Translations under genes and position numbers: made by a program
Assembly: GCF_042186555.1 (NCBI RefSeq)
Contig: NC_133325.1
Span: forward strand, 757,251,128 to 757,315,127
Direction: 5' to 3'
From: Aquarana catesbeiana
Lineage: Eukaryota; Chordata; Amphibia; Anura; Ranidae
DNA length: 64,000 nt
Shown here: positions 36,301-42,339 of the stretch, piece by piece
Layout of the letters: every line of letters begins with the position of its first letter
Numbering within the stretch: the first letter of the stretch is position 1
Notes under the pieces: model-generated
What the model was told of the DNA's origin: nothing
Seen by the model: only the letters and a program-made list of their open reading frames with translations
Database searches by the model: none

Positions 36301-36925
36301 TCCTCGGTTCACGCTGACAGGGAGAGACGATCGGCGGCTCTCCCTGTCAGAGGGGGGGTCTGTGCTGATAATCAGCACATTGATTATCAGCACAGCCCCC
36401 ACCAGATGTGCCCATCAGCTGCCAATCAGTGCCCATCAGCTGCCAGTCAGTGCCACATCAATAAAGTCTGTCAGTGCCAATCGGTGCCCACCACAGTGTC
36501 AGAGCCCACCCCAGTGCTAATCAGTGTCCATCACAGTGCCAATCAGTGCCCAGAAGTAATACCTCATCATCAGTGCTGCCCATCAGTGCCATCTATTATT
36601 GTCCATCAGTGCCAGTCAGTGCCGCCTATCAGTGCCCATCAATTCTACATTGGCACGAACCCGCGGTTGCACATATGTGAACCCGATCTTAAGACATCTG
36701 CAGAAAAGTAGACCAGTAAATAGGGTAGGAACCTTCTGGTGTGCTTATGAAGGCATCAGCTGCCCCAATCATGGTGTGATGGATCACATTCTGCTTAGTT
36801 CTCTTCTTCCCACTACAAAATCTTTGGCCTGAATGGAACAAAACAGAGCCTGTCCTTCTACCTGGAGATACTTCCACGTGTTTCCGTTTCCTCCGTCGGC
36901 CTGTGCGTCCTTTATTCTTCCTCAT
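2373..36925 (-). CDS. SETD4: SETD4, SET-domain protein-lysine methyltransferase, complete coding gene in ten exons
   Basis: The ten coding exons (listed separately) join to 1311 nt, that is 436 codons plus a TAG stop, with phases matching at every junction and GT/AG at every intron. The length agrees with the roughly 440 residues known for vertebrate SETD4. Landmarks: basic N-terminus (residues 1-17), GRGL (56-59) opening the SET fold, NHS (233-235), YGPHDN (269-274) and DYGF (280-283), the split SET motifs typical of the Rubisco-LSMT-like class. The C-terminal helical part (about 300-430) corresponds to the Rubis-subs-bind domain. The family methylates protein lysines, with histone H3K4 and H4K20 reported as targets. 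It lies head to head with CBR1, as in other vertebrates. Introns are packed with transposons, but no exon is broken. Assignment is by recalled family similarity. Confidence 0.95.
2528..2620. repeat. (AT)n microsatellite followed by (GA)n
   Basis: About 57 bp of pure AT, then AGAGAGAGAGAGAG and more AT, directly upstream of the last SETD4 exon's acceptor. Confidence 0.95.
2637..3565. mobile_element. Tc1/mariner fold-back element, non-autonomous
   Basis: Two arms of about 340 bp (2637-2985 and 3225-3565) are inverted copies. Both carry the same end of a Tc1 transposase gene (SPDLNLIEHLWDDLERRL near 3268-3321; SPDFNLIECLWHELERRL on the minus strand near 2890-2940). Flanked by TA (2635-2636, 3566-3567). 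No full transposase. Confidence 0.8.
3890..4211. mobile_element. PIF/Harbinger-like MITE, GTACACACGGTC family, partial copy
   Basis: The right end is intact (CGATCGTGTGTACGGGGCA then TTA). An inverted internal start lies at 4133. The left end near 3890 is degenerate. Confidence 0.5.
4250..4525. repeat. Unclassified GC-rich repeat in SETD4 3' intron
   Basis: CAGTGGCGGCTGGTGCTCATT... ending ATGGAGCGACCACCACTGACAG. The ends are imperfectly inverted (CAGTGGCGGCTGGTG / CACCACTG), suggesting a hAT-like MITE. Confidence 0.45.
4526..4750. mobile_element. Palindromic MITE with TTTCACACTGGGGCGG ends
   Basis: CTTTCACACTGGGGCGGT (from 4532) is inverted as ACCGCCCCAGTGTGAAAG ending near 4743. A related end lies at about 44385-44406. 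Confidence 0.7.
4883..5006 (-). CDS. SETD4: SETD4 coding exon 9
   Basis: 124 nt between acceptor gtgttgttttag and donor ACAGAAG/gtgagtca. It encodes TYWKKVLLGSFVSESNEQSC and the helix ending ALQK. The WKKVLLG motif is conserved in SETD4. It ends on a complete codon. Confidence 0.94.
5488..5612. mobile_element. Short palindromic MITE (TTTACTAAAACTTTAGCACACAG type)
   Basis: Left GTAACCAATCAGCTTCTA (5533-5550) is inverted, with changes, as TTAAAAGCTGATTGTTTAC (5587-5605). Confidence 0.45.
5613..6580. repeat. Large interspersed repeat of the TTAACCACTT family
   Basis: Characteristic text (GACGTCAATTTTGTTTGGGAG, CAATAAACGCTTATTGCG, CTATTTTGTAGGCGCTATAAC) recurs inverted or partly at 14080, 27092, 34619, 37097 and 40360. 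Members tend to have TTAACCACTT at an end. Likely a DNA transposon remnant; the superfamily is not determined. A (GATA)n tract lies inside at 6291-6332. Confidence 0.6.
6582..7094. mobile_element. MITE with TAAAGGGGTTGTAAAGGT ends
   Basis: Left TAAAGGGGTTGTAAAGGT is inverted at the right as ACCTTTACAAACGCTTTA. An internal CACCTTAATGCATTCTATGCATTAAGGTG palindrome follows the left end. Relatives: 20939, 21379, 21787, 27923, 29757, 31178, 33969, 35074, 41198 and 57095. Confidence 0.7.
7130..7497. mobile_element. PIF/Harbinger-like MITE, copy 2
   Basis: TGGCCCGTACACACGATC and its inverse at the right end, flanked by TTA on both sides (7127-7129, 7498-7500). Confidence 0.7.
7498..7822. mobile_element. 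Palindromic MITE with TTTCACACGGGC ends
   Basis: TTAGGCTGGTTTCACACGGGC at the left is matched by GCCCGTGTGAAGCCTTA at the right. It abuts the previous MITE and shares its TTA. Confidence 0.65.
7893..9497 (-). mobile_element. Nearly full-length Tc1-like transposon
   Basis: Long inverted ends beginning CAGTGCCTTGAAAAAGTATTC (left) and, inverted, at the right end (...ACACAGGCACTG), with TA next to the right end. It holds the transposase pseudogene on the minus strand. Confidence 0.85.
8107..9119 (-). pseudogene. Tc1 transposase pseudogene, one frameshift and two nonsense changes
   Basis: The start codon is at 9119. The paired-like DNA-binding half (NISRSTVQSIIRKWKEYG) and the DDE catalytic half (WSDETKIELFG; QDNDPKHTA; NPIENMW) are all recognisable. 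Three lesions: loss of one A in the run near 9044 shifts frame after about 27 codons; TGA at about 8536-8538 replaces the Cys after MLWG; TGA at about 8203-8205 replaces a Trp near the end. All else is open, so the copy died recently. Known Tc1 transposases are about 340 aa, as here. Confidence 0.85.
9750..9925. repeat. (AGAGATAG)n microsatellite
   Basis: About 17 perfect copies of an 8-bp unit bordered by ATAG and ATATCT tracts, 24 bp from SETD4 exon 8's donor. Confidence 0.95.
9949..10029 (-). CDS. SETD4: SETD4 coding exon 8
   Basis: 81 nt between an acceptor ending ttttag and donor GAATT/gtaagttt. It encodes NLTFGQDGPSWKLLTALRLL and CLGSEEF, matching the conserved NLTFG-DGPSW-LLTAL segment of SETD4. 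It completes a Glu codon from exon 7 and leaves TT for the Phe codon of exon 9. It sits between a long GATA/GAGA microsatellite and MITEs. Confidence 0.93.
10175..10380 (+). mobile_element. Possible hammerhead-like retroelement relic
   Basis: CTGATGA at 10175-10181 and GAAAC at 10194-10198 have the right order and spacing, but helix II between them pairs poorly and the triplet is GGC. A CpG-rich stretch of about 100 bp follows, then AT-rich sequence. Confidence 0.25.
10389..10653. mobile_element. Palindromic MITE, GGCAAATAGACTG family, copy 1
   Basis: ACTAAAGGCAAATAGACTG at the left is inverted as CAGTCTATTTGCCTTTAGT at the right. Copies at 24266-24543 and 35952-36196. Confidence 0.75.
11075..12060 (+). 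pseudogene. Tc1 transposase pseudogene, heavily decayed
   Basis: Pieces in several frames: LSKDLREKVVKLYKTEKGYK near 11088-11147, SGRPTRISATTVRKIV near 11246, GGGSLMFWGCVSYKGTG (11624-11674), HDNDPKHKA and SQSPDLNIIEPLWGDLK (to about 11920). Stops and frameshifts separate them; more decayed than the copy at 8107-9119. Confidence 0.8.
12078..14045 (+). mobile_element. L1/Tx1-like LINE ORF2 fragment inside the Tc1 copy
   Basis: An open stretch at 12193-12897 encodes an APE-type endonuclease part (LLLQETHF, VANIYVPN, ISGDLNITLSPSAD, SNHALVYLTL). It resumes after the MITE at 13161-13592, with CPGPDGYTNRFYK near 13952, the start of the reverse transcriptase, and then breaks off. Both ends are truncated. 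Confidence 0.75.
13161..13592. mobile_element. PIF/Harbinger-like MITE, copy 3
   Basis: TGCCCCGTACACACGGTCGG and its inverse. It interrupts the L1 fragment, which interrupts the Tc1 copy. Flanks read TTA and TAA. Confidence 0.7.
14080..14332. repeat. TTAACCACTT-family repeat fragment
   Basis: GAAAGCTCTATTTGTG, TACCACCAAAAG and AAGTGGTTAA match the repeat at 5613-6580. Confidence 0.6.
16300..18700. repeat. Degenerate tandem repeat inside the 5.8-kb element
   Basis: A phrase like TTTCTGATGTGCAGCAATAT or its variant TTTCTGATATGCAGCCAATA recurs at irregular 60-110 bp spacing (for example 16582, 17710, 17905, 17972, 18290, 18410, 18480), often followed by AAGGCAGTAAATATAGGACA-like text. At least 14 degenerate units. 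No reading frame is conserved. Confidence 0.65.
16633..16890. mobile_element. Palindromic MITE with GGTTCACACTGGGACGACTT ends
   Basis: GGTTCACACTG at 16639 and CAGTGTGAACC at 16874, with AGTCGCC/GGCGACT motifs inside. Confidence 0.65.
19270..20130. repeat. Internal direct repeats of the 5.8-kb element
   Basis: CTCTGCTGTAAGAGGGAGCT (19385) recurs as CTCTGATGTAAGAGGGAGCT (19582), each followed by TTTTAGCAG-AGCTTCTGGGC. GAGGTGGTTTAGGCA occurs at 19532 and 19911. GC-rich with poly-C runs. Confidence 0.5.
20939..22185. mobile_element. Three adjoining TAAAG-type MITEs
   Basis: 20939-21378 (TTAAAGCAGAGCTCCACC ... GGAGCTCCTCTAA), 21379-21795 (ATGCATTCTATGC start, GGTAAGTATAACATGTT end), and 21787-22185 (GTTGTAAACCC ... 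GATTACAACCACTTTA). A palindrome CTCCTAAACCTGCATGGTTTAGGAG is at 21871-21895. Confidence 0.6.
22237..22318 (-). CDS. SETD4: SETD4 coding exon 7
   Basis: 82 nt between acceptor ccacttttatag and donor TTAGA/gtaagttg. It encodes VILQYLSCTDKQLQKKWSLL and KENGFLE at the start of the C-terminal helical domain. Phases fit exon 6 and exon 8. Confidence 0.93.
22390..23110. other. SETD4 intron, no gene or classifiable repeat seen
   Basis: Contains poly-C at 22470 and poly-T at 22864. No coding exon with SETD4 similarity is expected here. Confidence 0.5.
24266..24543. mobile_element. Palindromic MITE, GGCAAATAGACTG family, copy 2
   Basis: GGTGGATTTACTAACGACAAATAGACTG at left; GCTATTTGTCTTTAGTAAATGCACC at right. 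It ends about 50 bp before SETD4 exon 6's donor. Confidence 0.7.
24596..24770 (-). CDS. SETD4: SETD4 coding exon 6
   Basis: 175 nt between acceptor ttccattcag and donor CTCCAG/gtaagagt. It encodes VEAAFNEEIRRYEIRT followed by EQVFICYGPHDNQRLLLDYG, the C-terminal SET motif with the conserved Tyr that closes the active site. The last base starts the Asp codon completed by exon 7. Confidence 0.96.
25060..26952 (+). mobile_element. L1/Tx1-like LINE 3' end with poly(A), split by a hAT element
   Basis: Translated pieces on both sides of the hAT element read as the C-terminal part of an L1 ORF2 (for example SDRLTQLYIIQRTYLTP at 26240 and KKLIHVHRGCSLKYEKVW at 26636, in different frames). It ends with an AATAAA and an A-run of about 18 at 26934-26950. 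Many stops. Confidence 0.7.
25453..26217. mobile_element. hAT element with AATCGATTAATCG termini and 8-bp duplication
   Basis: TAGGGC(C/T)G-AACTAA-CGATTAA ends inverted at 26140-26217. GAAAAAAG directly flanks both sides (25445-25452 and 26218-26225), an 8-bp target duplication as expected for hAT. The interior contains a truncated MITE (25699-25900). No transposase. Confidence 0.85.
27092..27922. repeat. TTAACCACTT-family repeat
   Basis: Starts ATTAACCACTTTCAGACCGG with GATATACGTC; ends before TTAAAGTGG. TTTGGGGGTTCTAAGTAATTTTCTAGC and CATTTTATTCTCTAGGG are inside. Confidence 0.55.
27923..28390. mobile_element. TAAAG-type MITE
   Basis: TTAAAGTGGTTGTAAACCC ... GGGTTTACTTCCTCTTTAA, with a CTCCTAAACCTGCACGGTTTAGGAG palindrome near 28007 and a GAGCTAGTATGCTATGCATACTAGCTC palindrome near 28292. 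Confidence 0.65.
28746..29175 (-). CDS. SETD4: SETD4 coding exon 5 (largest exon)
   Basis: 430 nt between acceptor cattatgcttag and donor GTGCAG/gtaggatc. It encodes most of the SET insert and core: PLLALCTFLV, SLWKPYLDVLP, AWCTVNTR and LDLLNHSPGVQ. The open frame runs on into intron at both ends; those extra residues are not part of the protein. Confidence 0.96.
29385..29756. mobile_element. Palindromic MITE with GGGCCGGTTCACACTG ends
   Basis: TAAGGGCCGGTTCACACTG at left is inverted as CAGTGTGAACCGGCCCTTA at right. 210 bp upstream of SETD4 exon 5's acceptor. Confidence 0.8.
29757..30234. mobile_element. TAAAG-type MITE, copy A
   Basis: AGTGGAACTTCAGTCATTTT ... CAGACTGCAGTTCCTCTTT. It is an inverted relative of 31178-31650. 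Confidence 0.65.
30563..30785. mobile_element. Palindromic MITE (CTTATGGCCAGTCCTACTCTG ends)
   Basis: TATGGCCAGTCCTACTCTGC (30566) is inverted as GCAGAGCAGAGTAGGACTGG near 30757; further pairs GGTGGACACC-like around 30610 and 30735. Confidence 0.65.
31178..31650. mobile_element. TAAAG-type MITE, copy B (inverted relative of copy A)
   Basis: AAAGAGGAACTGCAGTCTGC ... CTAAAGTTCCACTTTA. With copy A it forms an inverted pair about 950 bp apart in SETD4 intron 4. Confidence 0.65.
31936..32024 (-). CDS. SETD4: SETD4 coding exon 4
   Basis: 89 nt between acceptor tctcttctcag and donor AGAAG/gttggtat. It encodes PGDLIISLPESCLLTTDTV and the next ten residues. The ISLPE segment is conserved in SETD4. 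It leaves two bases that complete an Arg codon with exon 5. Confidence 0.93.
32145..32460. mobile_element. Palindromic MITE with CATTTCACACTTAAACGC ends
   Basis: AAGGACCATTTCACACTT at left; AATGTGAAAAGACCCTAA at right; interior rich in TGCGTTTTT-like words. Confidence 0.5.
32627..33035. mobile_element. Tc1/mariner fragment
   Basis: ACACTATATGGCCAATAAGG start and TACACTATATA end; GTTGAGGTCAGGGCTCTGTG (32884) is the same transposase-coding segment found in the fold-back at 2637. Just downstream of SETD4 exon 3. Confidence 0.6.
33090..33127 (-). CDS. SETD4: SETD4 coding exon 3 (38 nt)
   Basis: Tiny exon between acceptor ttgttcttttag and donor CTGCAG/gtttgcgg. It encodes TGRGLMTTHLLQ, which contains the SAM-binding GRGL turn of the SET fold. 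The donor is weak after the GT, but the phase fits both neighbours exactly. Confidence 0.92.
33720..33815 (-). CDS. SETD4: SETD4 coding exon 2
   Basis: 96 nt between acceptor cttcttgtag and donor CCAG/gtaacatt. It encodes residues 22-53, including VQLRKWLKNRGF, the conserved helix before the SET domain. It joins in phase to exon 1 (G|TG gives Val) and to exon 3 (G|AT gives Asp). Confidence 0.93.
33969..34440. mobile_element. TAAAG-type MITE
   Basis: TTAAAGTGGAGGGCCACC ... GGCCGGAATCCCGCTTTAA. Contains CAGTAGGAAACTGGCAGTGAAGCCGCAAGGC also seen, changed, at 21162. Confidence 0.6.
34619..35073. repeat. TTAACCACTT-family repeat
   Basis: ATTAACCACTTGAGCTCTG start; TTTTGGTGGAATTTGCACATCACTGG and GCTACAGCGCCTAC in family order. 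Confidence 0.6.
35074..35490. mobile_element. TAAAG-type MITE
   Basis: TAAAGTGGTTGTAAAGGCTC ... AAACCTTTAATGTCGCTTTA. Confidence 0.6.
35952..36196. mobile_element. Palindromic MITE, TTTACTAAAAGCAAATCC family, copy 3
   Basis: GGGGTTTATTTACTAAAAGCAAATCC at left is inverted as GGATTTGCCTTTAGTAAATCAACCCC at right, almost perfectly. Confidence 0.8.
36197..36645. repeat. Repeat with degenerate (CCNATCAGTGC)n minisatellite
   Basis: CAGCTGTAACCAATCACAGCTGATCA (36242) then many CATCAGTGCC / CAATCAGTGC units from 36410 to 36640. The same arrangement occurs at 42340-42900. It ends about 220 bp from SETD4 exon 1. Confidence 0.7.
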
Positions 36926-36979
36926 ATCGACTCTACAGGGTAGACATATAGACTCCACATGGAAGAACCACTGACCAGC
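36862..36979 (-). CDS. SETD4: SETD4 coding exon 1 (start codon at 36925) with 5' UTR
   Basis: Coding part is 36862-36925 (64 nt) and encodes MRKNKGRTGRRRKRKHVEVSP plus one base. The ATG has G at -3. A good acceptor (gtgcatttcag) ends at 36980, so this exon probably starts with about 54 nt of 5' UTR and at least one non-coding exon lies further upstream. The donor is CCAG/gtagaagg. The highly basic start resembles the N-terminus of vertebrate SETD4. Confidence 0.85.
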
Positions 36980-37096
36980 CTGAAATGCACAACAGATTTT
37001 ATTTCAATATATATTACTACAAGTTAAATTGTTACTTTGGGGAAAATAAAACCAAACTGGCGAACAGGCAGGATTTATAATGCAGAGGAGATATTA

Positions 37097-37350
37097 ACCA
37101 CGTCAGCCCCGGAAGATTTAGCTACAGAATGACCAGGCCATTTTTTGAGATTCGGCACTGCGTTGCTTTAACTGACAATTGCGCGGTGGTGCGACGTTAC
37201 ACCCAAACAAAATTTACGTCCTTTTTTCCCACAAATAGAGCTTTCTTTTGGTGGTATTTGATCATCTCTGCGGTTTTTATTTTTTGCGCTACAAAGAAAA
37301 AAAAGAACGACAATTTTGAAAAAAACACAATATTTTGTACTTTTTGCTAG
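37097..37350. repeat. TTAACCACTT-family repeat fragment
   Basis: TTAACCACGTCAGCCCCGG start; AGAGCTTTCTTTTGGTGGTATTTGATC; inverted relative to 6400-6560. Confidence 0.6.
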
Positions 37351-37363
37351 AATAAATATGCCC

Positions 37364-37500
37364 CAGTGGAAGACTTTGTAGTCAAAACGCGTCGGACCAG
37401 CACCTCCTGCTTACCACATTGCTTTTATTCTACGGTGATCACTTTTTTACTTTTTATCCTGCACTTCGCTGTAAGGTAACTTTTACACTAATAAACCATT
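37364..37500 (+). mobile_element. Decayed pseudo-LTR remnant with hammerhead-like motif
   Basis: CAGTGGA, helix II GACT/AGTC, AAAAC, GC, GTC (37364-37393) is laid out like the fold in the intact element's pseudo-LTR. It is followed by a TTTTTACTTTTTATCCTGC-like stretch and an AATAAA at 37492-37497, also as in that pseudo-LTR. Probably a relic of another PLE; the limits are uncertain. Confidence 0.4.
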
Positions 37501-37880
37501 TTTTTGGTTGACCTGTGCCATATGGAGCTCCTTTTTTCTTTCTTTTTTATATTGGGGCATTAATGATCACTTTTCCACCAATACCGTCCCTTGGATTGAT
37601 TTGGTTATCGAGTGTTCTGGAGCCATTAATCAACCAGAGAGTGGCCTGGAGTTGCAGACCTACTGGCACAACTCAGCTTGGCATTCGCACATCATTGGGT
37701 ATCCAGTACTATGAGCCTGTTTGACGTATTGCCATATGGTATGTGCGTCCATCTTATCTGGTAAGAGTACCCAACCTCTTATCTGTGAATATCTTTGAAG
37801 TGTCCATAAGTGTATCCAACGGTTCATTTGGATTATCTATTCCAACTCCAGTTGGAGATTGAGGAGAAAGAACTCTTTTC

Positions 37881-37884
<4 letters not shown>

Positions 37885-37935
<51 letters not shown>
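37885..37935. repeat. (AT)n microsatellite
   Basis: About 48 bp of pure TA repeats. Confidence 0.95.
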
Positions 37936-37936
<1 letters not shown>

Positions 37937-38043
37937 CCATGTGGTCATTGACACTTTTTATGTTTTTTTGGTGTTTTTTATGTAACTATGACATATGTCA
38001 TTATTCATTTCACACACACGTACGTGTATGATCTTATATATAT

Positions 38044-39374
38044 TAGGGCTGAAACAACTAATCGATTATGAAACTAATTGATTACTACTTTCATAATCGA
38101 TTAATCGGCCAGTAACATAATGGGGTTAAAGAAAAACTAAAATGAGCCCTTTATAGTGCAAAAAGAGCAAAAAATCGCTACTGTAAATATTACTTACACA
38201 GTTCTACAGTAAAAAAATGAACCCCTTACAGTAGTGATTATTTGCTTTTTTTTGTACTCCAAAGGGCCAATTTTCGTTTTTTTAACCCCATTATGTTACT
38301 AAATGTCTTAGACCTAGTTCACACCTATGTGTTTTTTGGTGCTTTTTGCAGAAGCGCACTGCAGTTCATTTACATGGTTTCCTATGGGACACGTTCACGC
38401 AAAACTGTGCTTTTCTGGTTCAATATACTTCAATAGAGAAGCTGCAGAAAAGCATGTAATGCGTTTTTGCAGCAATTTGTGCTTTTTAATCTGCCCAACC
38501 ATAAATTGGCCAAAAAAAAGCAAAATGCAAATCACAGCAAAAACACATGCACAAAAATCAAAACGCACAGCAAAAAGCACTGCAGAAACATATCAAAAGC
38601 AAACTGCATAGGTGTGTACCGAGCCTTATGCTGGCCACACCGATCAATTTTCAGAAAAATCTTTGTACATTCGCTGAATGAAAGAATGTTGTTTGACATT
38701 TTCACTTGTTTTTAACATTTTGTTTTTAAGATGAATGTAATTTCTGAACGAAAACCACATACACTGTCTGAAAATTCCTTTGACCAAGTTTTGTATTTCC
38801 AAATTTTCCCGTCACTGTGGTTGAAAATGAACGTCGCTTTGACCCCACTAACGATTCGAAAATCGAACGAACGTTCTTAAAATGACATTGTTTGTTTTTG
38901 TTTTTAATAAAAAAAATTTGATCTCTGATGATATTTACCAGATTCACCCTTTAATAGTATATACAGTATATATCCTCTAATAGTGTATATACAGTATATC
39001 TTCTCTAATAGTATATACAGTATATCTCTCCTCTAATAGTATATACAGTATATCTCTCCTCTAATAGTATATACAGTATATCTCTCCTCTAATAGTATAT
39101 ACAGTATATCTCTCCTCTAATAGTATATACAGTATATATCCTCTGTCTGTTATTCTCAGAGTGGATTAGATATTTTGCTCTCTAACCATATAGTTGGTTA
39201 TTTATATTTACAACTGCATAGAGATATTCAAGAATAAATTACCTTTTTCTAAAACTTTACATATTAACTAAAATTATACGCCACACTTTTTTTTTAAGGT
39301 TATTAACCGATTAATCGAAACAATAATCGGCCAACTAATCGATTATGAAAATAATCGTTTGTTGCAGCTCTAAT
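38044..39374. mobile_element. Second hAT element of the AATCGATTAATCG family
   Basis: TAGGGCTGAAACAACTAATCG at left and CGTTTGTTGCAGCTCTA at right, inverted. The interior corresponds to the copy at 25453 but is longer, with a more complete MITE (38306-38628) and a 28-bp tandem array (38957-39140). Confidence 0.75.
38957..39140. repeat. 28-bp tandem repeat
   Basis: About six to seven units of CTCTAATAGTATATACAGTA plus TATCTCTC within the hAT copy. Confidence 0.85.
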
Positions 39375-39375
39375 A

Positions 39376-40197
39376 TACCGTATTTATCGGCGTATAACAC
39401 GCACCGGCGTATAACACGCACCCCAATTTAGGAGGGAATTTTAAGGAAAAAAAAACTTTTAGGAGGGAAGTTGAAGGGAAAAAAACTTACATTTAAATGC
39501 CCATCATTGCAGCCTTCTCAGTGCAGCCTTGCCCCAGTGCAGCCTTGTCAGTGCAGCCATGTCAGTGCAGCCATGTCAGTGCAGCCTTGTCAGTGCAGCC
39601 TTCCCCAGTGCAGCCTTCCCCAGTGCAGCCTTCCCCAGTGCAGCCTTGTCAGTGCAGCCATGTCAGTGCAGCCATGTCAGTGCAGCCTTGTCAGTGCAGC
39701 CTTGTCAGTGCAGCCTTCCCCAGTGTCCATTGCAGCCTTATCCCAGTGCAGCCTTGCCCCAGTGCAGCCTTGCAGCTCGCAGTTTGATCCCCTGCGATCC
39801 TGAGCTTCAAAATCGCCGACCGCGATTTGAAAATGGCGCCGCCGGTGCCGAAATACACAGAGCCGGTCCTCGGCTCTTCTCGGCGGCTCTCGTTCACTTT
39901 CGGCTCCACTCGTAGTCCCGCCCGGGATGGGAGTGACTGTGAGCGGAGCTATCCGAACCTAGCCGAGTACACTCAGCTAGGTTCGGGTGGCGCTCGAGTG
40001 AAGCCGAAAGTGGCCGAGAAGAGCCGAGGGCCGGCTCTGTGTATTTCAGCGCCGGCGGCGCCATTTTCAAATCGCGGTCGGCGATTTTGAACATCTGTCA
40101 GCTCAGGATCGCAGGGGATCGGCGTATAACACGCACCCGCGATTTTCCCCTGATTTTAAGGGGAAAAAAGTGCGTGTTATACGCCGATAAATACGGT
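39376..40197. mobile_element. TIR element with ACCGTATTTATCGGCGTATA ends
   Basis: ACCGTATTTATCGGCGTATA is inverted exactly at 40178-40197; ATAACACGCAC follows and is also inverted. The interior holds a CAGCCTTGTCAGTG tandem array (39511-39775) and a GC-rich palindrome (39795-40110) built on GCGATTTGAAAATGGCGCCG. Confidence 0.8.
39511..39775. repeat. 14-bp tandem repeat, (GTCAGTGCAGCCTT)n
   Basis: About 19 units, alternating GTCAGTG and CCCAGTG forms. It gives open frames of Gln/Cys/Ser repeats in all three frames, not genes. Confidence 0.85.
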
Positions 40198-40359
40198 ATA
40201 TACATTTTTCATACCAACACTTTGCTCATGGGTTGCTTTGAGTCACCTATATCGATCTTAGTATACTGAGGTTGATTTTTTGTATGTTTCCTTTTATTAG
40301 GTCACAGTTTGTTAGCGCTGCACTATTTTTCGATATTATAATAAATATCCCCATTTTTT

Positions 40360-41085
40360 TTTAAAAAAGCAATTTTTTTCTCAGTTTAGGTCGATATGTA
40401 TTCTTCTACATATTTTTAGTTAAAAAAAAACTTGCAATAAGCGTATATTGATTGGTTTGCGCAAAAGTTATAGCATCTACAAAATAGGGGATAGATTTAT
40501 AGCATTTTAATCATTATTTTTTTTTTTTTTTTACTAGTAATGGCGGCGATCTGCGATTTTTATCGGGACTGCGACATTATGGCGGACACATCGAACACTT
40601 TTGACACATTTTTGGGACCATTGGCATTTATACAGCGATCGGTGTTATAAAAATGCACTGATTACTGTATAAATGTCACTGGCAGGGAAGGGGTTAACAC
40701 TGGGGGGGCGATCAAGGGGTTAACTGTGTTCCCTAGATGTGTTTCTAACTCTAGGGGGAGGGGACTGACCTAGAGGAAGTGACGGATAGTGGTTCCTAGC
40801 TATTAGGAACTCATGATCTGTCACGCCTCACAGAACAGAACAGGGATTTGTGTGTTTACACACACACACACACGTCCCTGTTCTGTCTCTCGTGCCCCCG
40901 ATCGCTCGTGGCCAGCGGTCACCGCGACCGTTGGCCACGAGCATCGGCACCCCCGCTGTGCAATGGGCACGTGAGCGCGCCTGCTATCCCGATCCTGTGA
41001 GCCGACGTACAGCTACGACGGCTCGCGGGATCATGCTGACCTGCCGCAGTAAAATGACGGCGGCTGGTCGGCAAGCGGTTAAAGT
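40360..41085. repeat. TTAACCACTT-family repeat, inverted relative to 5613-6240
   Basis: TCGATATGTATTCTTCTACATATTT, CTATCC-like and GTCACTGGCAGGGAAGGGGTTAAC correspond to the other strand of 5930-6230. Ends CAAGCGGTTAAAG. Confidence 0.7.
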
Positions 41086-41197
41086 TGCCTGCCTGACCAC
41101 CTGAAACTCTAAACTGATGACCTATAGGGGGCTTTTAAATGGTCACCTGTGGAAAATATAGGGTACTGTCACCATTTCACGGGTGTATGCAATTTTA

Positions 41198-41606
41198 AAG
41201 AAGAACTCCGGGGAAAAAATGAACTTTCCCATGGAGTGGGGCTGTGCCCGCACGGCATGGTTTAACTACTCATTTTTGTCTAAGATATTGCGGAGTGGAG
41301 ACATACTTACCTGATCTGCTGATCCGCAAAGCGCAAGACCGGTCCCCGTTGCTTCTGCCCCACCCCCCCCCGCACGCTTGTGGTCTTTTTAAATGGACTG
41401 TTCCTGAGGTCATCACACCCACAGACCAGATCTGGATGTGAGGACAGCAGGAACAGTCCACCACTGAACATGGGGGAACACTGATTTCCAGAAGATCGAA
41501 GGACTAGGTAAATACAGCTTTTCCTTGCACCCCTATACAAAACGAGAAGTTAACAAAGCCCCACTGCATGGGAGAATAAAACATTTTCATGGAGTTCTTC
41601 TTTAAG
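41198..41606. mobile_element. TAAAG-type MITE
   Basis: AAAGAAGAACTCCGGGGAAA ... TTTTCATGGAGTTCTTCTTTAA. Confidence 0.65.
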
Positions 41607-41705
41607 GCTTAAAAGACTTATTAAACCAAAACCAAATATCTTATATATTGCAGCGTACTAATCATTAGATGTGGTGGCTGGCACACCAGACAGCAGTAAG
41701 AATGA

Positions 41706-41905
41706 GCTCCGGCGTGTTCGCACACCCCACGTACCGAGCCCACCAGGAAGTTGGCACGGAGATGCGCTAATCACAGGCAGTGAGACATTTCCCGATCTCT
41801 GCAGCCGCACATCAGGACAATGTCTCACTGCCTGTGATTAGCGCAGTGCCAACTTCCTGGTGGGCTTGGCACGTGGAGTGTGCGAACACGCCGGAGCTCA
41901 TCCTT
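41706..41905. mobile_element. Nearly perfect palindromic MITE
   Basis: GAGCTCCGGCGTGTTCGCAC is inverted as GTGCGAACACGCCGGAGCTC, and ACAGGCAGTGAGACATT pairs with AATGTCTCACTGCCTGT. A related copy lies at 59940-60098. Confidence 0.8.
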
Positions 41906-42339
41906 ATACAGGAGCATATACAGTCTGCGGGGGGGACTCTTGGATGTATTAGCAGATTTAGATACAATAACAAATTGAAGCCAAACTCCAGCTCACGCTT
42001 TATATATAGAGCAGCAAAAATGTTTTCTTCTGGGATAAAGGTTTTGCATGAATAAATAAAAGCTGATCGTTGTAAGCACCACTGCCAGTGTTAAGTGGTT
42101 TGTCTCATCCATGTAAACTGATATATTCTGCTGGAGAGCTTGAGCTTGTGAAAAACAACAGACATTCTGGCTGGTTTACCAGAATAACATAGAAGAAAGA
42201 AAGCCTAAAAAAGAAAACGAATGCAGCCATCACATCTAAGAATTGGTAAGCTGTAATGTAATAAATGTTTGTGTTTGGGTTTAACGCTGCTTTAATATGT
42301 TGGGCATCTATTTACTTGGCGCAACCTTATCTTTTTTAT

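Noticed and set aside
37381..38040. Second intact PLE
   Set aside because: Only short pseudo-LTR-like text; no RT or nuclease coding nearby.
39471..39915. Three overlapping Cys-Gln-Ser repeat frames
   Set aside because: The 14-bp tandem array read in three frames.
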